Source of the DNA: Baffinella frigidus
Lineage: Eukaryota; Cryptophyceae; Cryptomonadales; Baffinellaceae
DNA: 11,536 bases
Direction: 5' to 3'
Assembly: GCA_026770585.1 (NCBI GenBank)
Contig: MU646625.1
Coordinates: forward strand, 110,018-121,553
Part shown: positions 1 to 6,500 of the stretch, one piece after another
How the letters are laid out: each line of letters starts with the position of its first letter
How positions within the stretch are numbered: the first letter of the stretch is position 1
The notes under the pieces: generated by a model
Told to the model about the DNA's origin: nothing
What the model saw: only the letters and a program-made list of their open reading frames with translations
Database searches by the model: none
Made by a program: the position numbers and the translations under genes

Positions 1-217
1 CGGGTTTCGGGTTTCGGGTTTAGGGGTGAGGGGTTAGGTTTTAGGGTTTAGGGGTTAGGGTTTAAGGGTTAGGGTTTAGGGTTTAGGGTTTAGGGGTGAG
101 GGTGTAGGGTGTAGGGTGTAGGGTGTAGGGTTTAGGTTTTAGGTTTTAGGGTGTAGGGTTTAGGGTTTAGGGTTTAGGGTTTCGGGGTTAGGGATTAGGG
201 GTTAGGGTTAGGGGTTT
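1..217 (+). repeat. Degenerate TTTAGGG telomere-like array
   Basis: The block is made of 6-8 base units close to TTTAGGG, with variants such as TTTCGGG, TTAGGGG and GTGTAGGG. The G-rich strand is the + strand. A functional left chromosome end would show the C-rich strand at its 5' end, so this is not a simple left telomere. It is either interstitial or belongs to an end lying in another direction. The sequence decay fits an old, non-terminal array. No gene is seen in it. Confidence 0.85.
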
Positions 218-227
218 AGCGTTGAGG

Positions 228-490
228 ACCGGGTGGAAGCCGAAGGAGCGGCAGGTGACGTGGAGGCGCCGCTGCGGTCTATTTAGGCTCGCCATTTTGG
301 TGCGCCCGGGCTCTTTCCCGCTCCAAAGTTGACGAATTTGTACCACACACCCAGCATGTCAACTTAAGAATAGTCTGTCAAGCTGAGTGAGGCAGAGCTA
401 GTTCTGAGCAAGCCATTTTTCAGAGGTAGGTGGCGGGGCGGCACCGGGTGGAAGCCGAAGGAGCGGCATGTCACGTGGAGGCGCCGCTGC
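228..490. repeat. 48-bp direct repeat pair flanking dispersed repeat copy 1
   Basis: Positions 228-275 and 443-490 are direct copies starting ACCGGGTGGAAGCCGAAGG and ending GCGCCGCTGC, with two differences. They bracket the dispersed repeat at 277-427. Either the dispersed repeat inserted between two halves of a duplication, or the pair is part of a larger subtelomeric module. Copies of the 48-mer are not seen elsewhere in the window. Confidence 0.8.
277..427 (+). repeat. Dispersed subtelomeric repeat, copy 1
   Basis: This 151-base block matches the reverse complement of 10703-10853 closely along its whole length, including the piece GTGAGGCAGAGCTAGTT. Its central part is also found, more diverged, at about 1886-1976. 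It contains AAGTTGAC at 326-333 and GTCAACTT at 358-365, an exact 8-bp inverted pair separated by 24 bases and kept in all three copies. No coding potential is convincing. Its nature (SINE-like, MITE-like or subtelomeric satellite) is open. Confidence 0.8.
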
Positions 491-829
491 CCCCGCACCA
501 CGTTCCGTGCCACCTGGTTGGGAGGGAGCAGTGTGAGAGATGTGCACACCTGACCATCGTGAACACCTGACCATTGTGAATACCTTTTCCCGCACCAGAT
601 TCCTCGCACGCTGTGGAGGAGAGACTGGTGGTACGTCCGACACGGCTGAGAGAGACCATTATGCACAACAACACGGCCGGCGTGGATGCACCCGTGCAGA
701 GGCTACGCCTGAGGAGAAGCAAGAACTGGGCGTGTTCCGCTGGTCGCGCGCCAATGACCACTTGCAGCTCGCGCGAAAGGGCCAGGTTCACTGCCTGCCC
801 CCCTGTCTGCGCCGCTGCCCCCGCACCTC
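491..829. other. Subtelomere-like stretch without a recognised gene
   Basis: Short motifs recur, for example GACCATTGTGAATACC (near 569) and the similar GATCATTGTGAATACC near 1014, followed in both places by a CGCACCAGATT-type motif and a CTCGC motif. These look like shuffled pieces of the repeat that forms clear tandem units at 830-1171. Open frames on both strands here are short, overlap one another, and match no family I know. Confidence 0.5.
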
Positions 830-1171
830 GCTCCTCGCCAGCTGACTGGGACAGCCCAGGGTGACACCATCATGAGACCAATATGAGTACCAACACGGCC
901 GCCATGTATGCATCTCCGCACCTCGCTCCGCGCCAGCTGTCGGTAGAGGAGAGATCATAGTGAGAGACCTTACTCAATACCAAGCCGGCCTGATTTGGAG
1001 AGACCAGTGTGCGAGATCATTGTGAATACCTGCCCTCGCACCAGATTTCTCGCCAGCGGTGCTCCTCGCCAGCTGACTGGGACAGACCATTGTCAGACCA
1101 TTATGAGACCAATGTGAGTACCAACACGGCCGCCATGTATGCATCTCCGCACCAAGTTCCTCGCCAGCTGT
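830..1171 (+). repeat. 231-bp tandem repeat, about 1.5 units
   Basis: The block starting GCTCCTCGCCAGCTGACTGG at 830 starts again at about 1061. Internal landmarks are all offset by 231 bases: GAGACCAAT at 874 and 1105, and CGCCAGCTGT ending at 940 and 1171. Unit 1 is complete; unit 2 breaks off at a run of G at about 1172. This is typical subtelomeric satellite-like structure. No gene is supported in it. Confidence 0.8.
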
Positions 1172-1331
1172 AGGGGGGGGGGGTCATTGGGAATACCGAT
1201 ACGGCAGGGGAAAGTATCTCGAACACAAAAGGACCGATCTGCGAAGCCCGCTGTGTGGGAGACTACCGATCATCAACCCCCGACCGCCACCAGCCCTGTT
1301 TCCGCACCGATGGTCTGCGGGCGTCCAGCGT

Positions 1332-1720
1332 CTAGGGGTGTAGGGTTTCGGGTGTAGGTTTCGGGGTGAGGGGTTTATGGGTGGAGTTTTAGGGGTGTTT
1401 GGTTTCGGTTTGGGGTGTAGGTTTAGGGGTGAGGGTTTGGAATGTAGTTTTAGGGGTGCGGGTGAGAGGCGTAGGTTTCGGGTGTAGGTTCAGGGGTACA
1501 GGTTTTCGGGTGTAGGTTTAGAGGCAAGGGACGTGCCGAGCGGTAGGCGGCCGGGAAACCGTGTGCGATGAGGTGTAGGGGATCGTGTAGGGTTTGGGGT
1601 GCAGGTTTAGGGGTGAGGGGGAGGTGCGACAGGCTGTAGGGTGTCGGATTTGGCGTGCAGGTGTAGGGGTGCGGGACGTGCCAATTTAGGGGTGAGTTCT
1701 GGGTGTGAGGGGGGACGTGC
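1332..1720 (+). repeat. Degenerate telomere-like array with GTGTAGG variants
   Basis: Imperfect units such as GTGTAGGGTTTCGG and GTTTAGGGGTGAGGG dominate this stretch, again with the G-rich strand on +. The units are far from uniform, so no clean period holds. It is broken by the non-telomeric 45-bp repeat at 1528-1572. It fits a decayed internal telomeric tract. No gene is seen. Confidence 0.7.
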
Positions 1721-1756
1721 CGAGCGGTATACGGCGGGGAAGCCGTGAGCGATGAG
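1528..1756 (+). repeat. 45-bp direct repeat pair inside telomere-like DNA
   Basis: Positions 1528-1572 and 1712-1756 share GGGACGTGCCGAGCGGTA at their left end and a GCGATGAG end, with a few differences between. A 10-base fragment GGGACGTGCC also occurs at 1673-1682. The repeated insertions within TTTAGGG-like sequence suggest duplication of a composite telomeric unit. Confidence 0.7.
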
Positions 1757-2034
1757 CGCGAGGGCCGTGGCGCTCATCGACGTCAGCGTCCGCACCTGCC
1801 ATCCGTCAAAAACTCCTAGTCACGTATGGCGTAGCGTGCGTCCTGAGCGACCCGCCAAGTACCAGCTCTGTCTCAAGTCTTTTTTGGCCTTGTCGTTTTG
1901 GTGCGCCGGGGATATTTCCCACCCCTAAGTTGACGGGTGCGTGCTGCAAAGAAAGAATGTCAACTTGAGAATAGGGAGGTCGTGTGCGATGAGCGCGAGA
2001 GCAGAGGCGCGCATCGAGGTCAGCGTCCGCACCT
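1744..2034 (+). repeat. 54-bp direct repeat pair with hairpin potential
   Basis: Positions 1744-1797 and 1981-2034 are copies that share GATGAGCGCGAG and end in CAGCGTCCGCACCT. In the first copy GATGAGCGC pairs perfectly with GCGCTCATC across a ten-base loop; in the second the stem has one mismatch. A third fragment with GTCAGCGTCCGCA lies at about 2137-2159. The right half reads as open frame, but it is repeated and short, so I do not call a gene. Confidence 0.7.
1886..1976 (+). repeat. Dispersed subtelomeric repeat, partial diverged copy 2
   Basis: The segment shares with copy 1 (277-427) TTTTGGTGCGCC, TTTCCC, and the AAGTTGAC (1927-1934) / GTCAACTT (1959-1966) pair followed by GAGAATAG. 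The spacer between the two arms is again 24 bases, although only about half of its bases match copy 1. The right part of the longer copies is missing. Confidence 0.7.
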
Positions 2035-2261
2035 ACCGTGTTAGGGGTTAGGGCTGAGGGTCGAGCACGTTTCACATCTCAGTCTCTAGAGTCAAACACG
2101 CATGTGATCGGATTATACGCGTGTGGGACAGCACTCAACGATGTCAGCGTCCGCATCTGACGTCCACGTGTTATGTTTCACGCACCCGAACCCCTCAACC
2201 TCAAACCACAATCCCTATACGCCCATATCCAAAAGGTGAGGAGGAGGGCTGGGGCGATGTT

Positions 2262-2382
2262 CCACCAGCCACCAGAAGTGAACCAAAGCAAAAGACCCGC
2301 AGACTAACCCCTGAGGGTTTAGTCTGCAGGGGAAATCAACTTTTGCCATTCTTCGATTTGGTTCTCTTCTGGAGGTTGGTGG
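2262..2382. repeat. Imperfect inverted-repeat element with central hairpin
   Basis: The left arm from 2262 (CCACCAGCCACCAGAAG, then GAACCAAA) pairs imperfectly with the complement of the arm ending at 2382 (TTTGGTTCTCTTCTGG, then GGTTGGTGG). In the middle, 2299-2310 and 2315-2327 form a near-perfect stem (GCAGACTAACCC against GGGTTTAGTCTGC). This is MITE-like or foldback architecture in a non-coding area. No target-site duplication is clear. Confidence 0.55.
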
Positions 2383-2390
2383 TTTGCGGC

Positions 2391-2421
2391 GTGTTTGCGC
2401 TAAATACTCTAGCGCAAACAC
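2391..2421. repeat. 12-bp perfect hairpin
   Basis: GTGTTTGCGCTA at 2391-2402 pairs perfectly with TAGCGCAAACAC at 2410-2421 across a seven-base loop. It lies right after the inverted-repeat element at 2262-2382 and may be part of the same unit. No role can be assigned. Confidence 0.7.
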
Positions 2422-2529
2422 ACATGAATTCGGATCATACGCGATTGGGGCATACGTGCGGGGTTTTGGGGTTAGTGTGACCGTGCGGAACGACGTTGAG
2501 ACGTGTTTTTTCACCAAGAAAAGCGAAAA

Positions 2530-2548
2530 CGTGCCAACAGTTGGCACG
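2530..2548. repeat. 9-bp perfect hairpin with one-base centre
   Basis: CGTGCCAAC and GTTGGCACG flank a single A. This is a short near-palindrome in otherwise gene-free sequence, followed by a run of G. It could be a protein-binding site or chance. Confidence 0.5.
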
Positions 2549-3370
2549 AGGGGGGGTCGTGGGATCGCGGGCCCAGGATCGAAAGGAAATCGGCGCACAA
2601 ACCCGCGAGACCCGTTCGATGAAATGGATATGGCTACGGAGGGCGGCTGGGGGGGTTGCGGGGGGGGGGGGCACCGCTGAGACAGCCTGCTCTACCTCGT
2701 GCTGCGTCGCCACGGCCACCGAGAGGTTCTGCCAGAGACCTTTTTCAGAAATGCGGGGTTTGCAGGAGCTCAGGGCGTAACGTGGACCAGTACCGCATGC
2801 TGGTTTCGATGAAGCGGGGGAGGTTTCCTTCTAGGGTGGGCACCGTCCACGAATGGTTTTATCAATGAACAAGAAACCACGCAGCTGTCCCCCTAAATCC
2901 CCCTGACCACAAAAGAGGGCGGGTCGCTAGCCTGGAATTGCTGCGTCGCTGCGTGGACGAGCGTCATGGCGGATGGCGTCACGGCGTGCTGCTCAGAATG
3001 ACAGCACATTCTGTGAGCTCCCAGATGCGGAATGGGGGTCGCATGAGCGCAGAAAAAGCCCGCCGCTGGTGAAAGGGGGTCGAGTCCGAATAGGAGGAAT
3101 CCCGGTAACCAAGCAGAGAGGGAAAGTGCGGGCGGCGCGGAACCTGCAACCTCTCGGGTTGGTCGAAGACCGCCGGGGAGAACGACGCGGCGTCATCTTC
3201 TATCTCCTCCTGCGGCTGCGGAATTCTCGGGAGAGAAGACGGGGGGATGTCCCGTTGAGCCATCCGATTTTCCCTAAAAACTCGGAGGGATGGACCGCCA
3301 AAATCTGGGTAAAATGGCTCCACCGCGGTTGACCGAATTTTACAATCCCCACGGTTTTAAAAAGGACACC
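2549..3370. other. Gene-poor stretch upstream of the proteasome gene
   Basis: I see no recognised gene. There is a long G run at about 2660-2670. Overlapping open frames of 114 codons (minus strand, 2979-3323) and 119 codons (plus strand, 2973-3332) occupy the same DNA, so at most one could be real, and neither resembles a family I know. The minus-strand one would run head-to-head with the proteasome gene, which leaves a small possibility of a divergent gene. Confidence 0.4.
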
Positions 3371-3498
3371 TCGATCCTGAAGTGAGTGGGTTGCGCTCTC
3401 TTCGCGCTCCCTCTCTCTCTCTTCGCGGGTTCGGCTCGCGTCTCAGCGGGTGTTGATTGCAAGGCGGAAGAGGCGGTGAGGAGTGTTGGTGCGGCGGG
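3371..3498 (+). promoter_or_regulatory. Probable promoter and 5' leader of the beta-1 proteasome gene
   Basis: A pyrimidine-rich tract (about 3397-3424, CTCTCTTCGCGCTCC then CT repeats) lies some 75-100 bases ahead of the start codon, with purine-rich sequence next to the ATG. An in-frame TGA at 3454-3456 closes the frame upstream, so 3499 is the first possible start in this frame. No TATA box is evident. The exact transcription start cannot be read from sequence. Confidence 0.35.
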
Positions 3499-3558
3499 AT
3501 GGCGTCCAACGCGTCGTTTGCTGGACCTGGGGTGGACGTGCAGGATCCTGCACTGGGG
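3499..3558 (+). CDS. PSMB6: beta-1 exon 1: propeptide
   Basis: Twenty codons begin [11 protein letters not shown] and end in Gly, followed by the donor GTGAGC. The intron is phase 0, so the Gly-Thr processing site coincides with the exon 1/2 junction. Length and the terminal Gly suit an autocatalytically removed beta propeptide. Confidence 0.8.
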
Positions 3559-6500
3559 GTGAGCTCGCCCTCCCGCTGAGAGGGTTTTTTTCGCTGCGGG
3601 GTGGTCTTGGCAGGTGTGCTGTGGGCTGGTATTGACGGGCTGCGTGGTGGTGTGGGTGTTGTCAGACCACGATCATGGCGGTGGAGTACGATGGAGGGGT
3701 GGTGCTGGGGGCGGACTCGCGCACATCGACGGGCTCGTACATTGCGAACCGTGTGTCCGACAAGATCACCTACGTTTCGGACTCAATCTACGTCTGCCGC
3801 TCCGGCTCGGCTGCTGACACGCAGGCCATCGCGGATATCCTCCGCATGTACCTTGGCATGCACAGGTGTTTGCCGCTCGAATCCTCCTCCCCAGCCGCAC
3901 CAGCCCGTTCCGAAAACTAGCCTGTTCTGCCTACCCCTGCACGAGGCATCGGTGTCATCGCGCGGGGTTCCGCCTGCACCGACCATGACCTGCGCCGTCT
4001 TCCGCCCCTCGTTCCCCTGCCTCCTCCTCCTTCTGACATTCCCGCACCCCGTGGCGCTGGACAGCCTGGAGCAGGGCGGGCAACCGGAGACGCCCGTGGC
4101 GGCCAACATCCTGAATCAGCTGTGCTACAACAACAAGAACAACTTGATGGCGGGCATGATCTGCGCGGGCTGGTATCCTGCCTGATCCTTCCCGCCCAAG
4201 CCTCAACGCCATGAGCCTCCCAAACTTTTCGGAGATTCATCTTGGGTCAGTACTTGTTAGCTCCTGAACCTCGCTCAACCTCGGAGAAGAGTCTGGGATC
4301 CGCATCACATCCCCGCCCCCCTTCGTCCCTCAGACGATGCTGTCAACTGTGCCTCGAACTACGCTCAGACTATCTCCTCCCGCTGCATTAGCCCCTTTGC
4401 GGCTCCACTGCACCGATGGCTTGCCTGCTCTAGTCGGGCTGCGGAGGCTTTGGGTGGTTGTTGCAACTTTTTCCCAGATCCCAACTCGTGTAGACGAGCA
4501 GGGACGGGATGCAATTTATTGCTGACTGTCGGGTGCTCGCATCTACAGGGACAAGCGCAACGGGGGGCAGGTGTACTCGATCCCGCTCGGGGGTGGCATC
4601 TTCCGGGAAGCCTACACCATCGGTGGATCAGGGTGCGGTCCCCTCCCTCGTAATTACTGAATTATTCTAGATGATGCTCCCCGACATGCGCTGTAAAACT
4701 GATCTATGGCCAACCCCCGATGTCCGTGAGGGCACTGGGAATCTGTAACCCCTGATACCAACCAATCAACTACACCAAAACGACCGAAATCGTTCACGTG
4801 GGAGGCGGTCGGCCTGCGCCGAACTCATAAATCAGATGAGATGGCGATGAGGTGTTGATGCCACGCCTGGGCGGTTCTGAATGAGTCGCGATTCAATGTG
4901 GGAATTTCGTCAAGACGTCAGGTTGTAATTGTGCACTGTAGAATTCAGCCCGGTCTGGATTCACGAGGATTGAGAGGAGCTCGGTAGGTGAGGGTCGGAG
5001 CGCGTGAGGGAGAGTTACAAATAAGAAGCAGACGAAGTTTCTTGGTGTATGGTTTAGGGTTCAGGGCGCCAGGCCTTGGAGAAATGGCGCGGGGGTCCAG
5101 GTGAGAGGCGAGTAGGGGCGGGTCCAGATGACAGATGACAGATTCGAGATACGAACCGACCCTGGCATCCTTGGAGCATCTTAGCGTATTGCAATACGCT
5201 AAGATGGCCTCCCCGTGAATGTGCCCTGTCGGAGAGAGCTGTCACCTGTTGCAGAGTGTCGAACACGTATGTATCCCTCAAGTGCCCAGTAGGCTGATAC
5301 GCCAAACAGTAGGGCCCTCGGACCTGCCTGGGGCGAGTTAGGGTGAATGTTCACCCTATGGCCACGTAAGGGATAATTTATTTGGTGAGGGGTGTTGAGC
5401 CGACCACCAGGGCTGCATGGAGCGCGTCTTTTGACGCTGGGTGAACCTGCGCCAGGTCGGCGTATATCTACGGCTGGAGCTCACTGTTGTGACTCTTGGG
5501 TGAAGCGAAGCCAGGTCAGGGTATATTTACGGCTAGAGCTCACTTTTCTGACTTGTGGGTGAAGGTCAACCAGGTCGGCGTATAACTACGGCTGGAGCTC
5601 ACTTTTCTGACTCTTGGGTGAACCGAAACCAGGTCGGGGTACATCTACGGCTACTGCGATACCAACTTCCGCAAGGGCATGAGCAAGAAGGAGGCGCAGG
5701 TCAGTCCAACATCACTAGCGACAACCTTCTGTAGCCATTCCAGCAACACTAGAGAGAACCTTCTTTAGTCATTCCAACATCAATAGAGAGAACCTTCTGC
5801 AGTCATTCCAACCTCTCTAGAGAGAACCCTTTAGAGTGATACCAACCTAAAGTTTCAGCCTGCCGCATCCGGGGAACTGCGGGCAGGGCCGAGGAAGCAC
5901 TCAACTGTGTGGGGCAGTGAAAAGGGCCGTTGAGCAGTCCGGAGGAGGCTGTAACTGATCGAGGTCGCACATCAACTCAGCAGTCCGGAGGAGGCTGTGA
6001 CTGATCGAGGCCACACATCAACTTATCTGAAAACTCGTGCAATTATGCGGGGAGGGGGGGTGCTGTTGTCCACTTGGCAGCCACCGAGGGGCTTCACGGA
6101 TACAGTCCATCTTAACTATGTGTACTGGAATCTTATCCATTACCCTGGATTCCAACCGGAATTTCGCCTTGATTTCAAGGCGAAAAGGAGTTTTGCCGCT
6201 GCTTAGCGGGGGTTGGGATGCACCCAGGGCTGTGCCGTCAACTTTTCGGATGTTCACTTGACGGGTCTTCGTGTTGTCCGACAGGACCAACCCCTGCTTA
6301 CTACAACAGAACAAATAGCTGGTTTCTGACGAGTTGAACGAGAGAAGGGCCCATGCCCAGTGGACCAGCCCACCGATGCCTGGTCACTCGCTTCCTCTCG
6401 CTCACTTACTCTCGCTGACTCTTGCTCTCTCGCTCTCTCACACACTCTCTCTCTCCCCCCCCCACCGTTCTACCGCTGTCTCGCTCACTCTCACTCTCTC

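Larger units (their letters stand above)
4633..5632 (+). other. Intron 4 (1000 bases), repeat-bearing
   Basis: This long intron of the beta-1 gene runs from donor GTGCGG to acceptor AACCAG. Its first half shows nothing recognisable. A short TTTAGGGTTCAGGG telomere-like piece lies near 5050. A perfect palindrome (5177-5206), a MITE (5272-5375) and the 59-bp acceptor repeats (5438-5632) fill the second half. No other gene is seen. Confidence 0.9.

Noticed and set aside
1-217. A true chromosome end at the left edge
   Set aside because: The G-rich strand points into the window instead of out of it, and the units are heavily degenerate.
364-921. Several 70-106 codon open frames on both strands in the subtelomere-like region
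   Set aside because: They overlap each other and fall inside repeats that recur elsewhere with different frame-breaking changes.
2973-3332. 119-codon plus and 114-codon minus open frames
   Set aside because: They overlap in the same DNA, match no family I recognise and have no supporting splice or neighbour evidence. The minus one remains a faint possibility as a divergent gene.
3601-4185. 194-codon plus-strand open frame overlapping exons 2 and 3
   Set aside because: It reads exon 2 in the wrong frame and runs through intron 2. Only its last part coincides with the true exon 3 frame.
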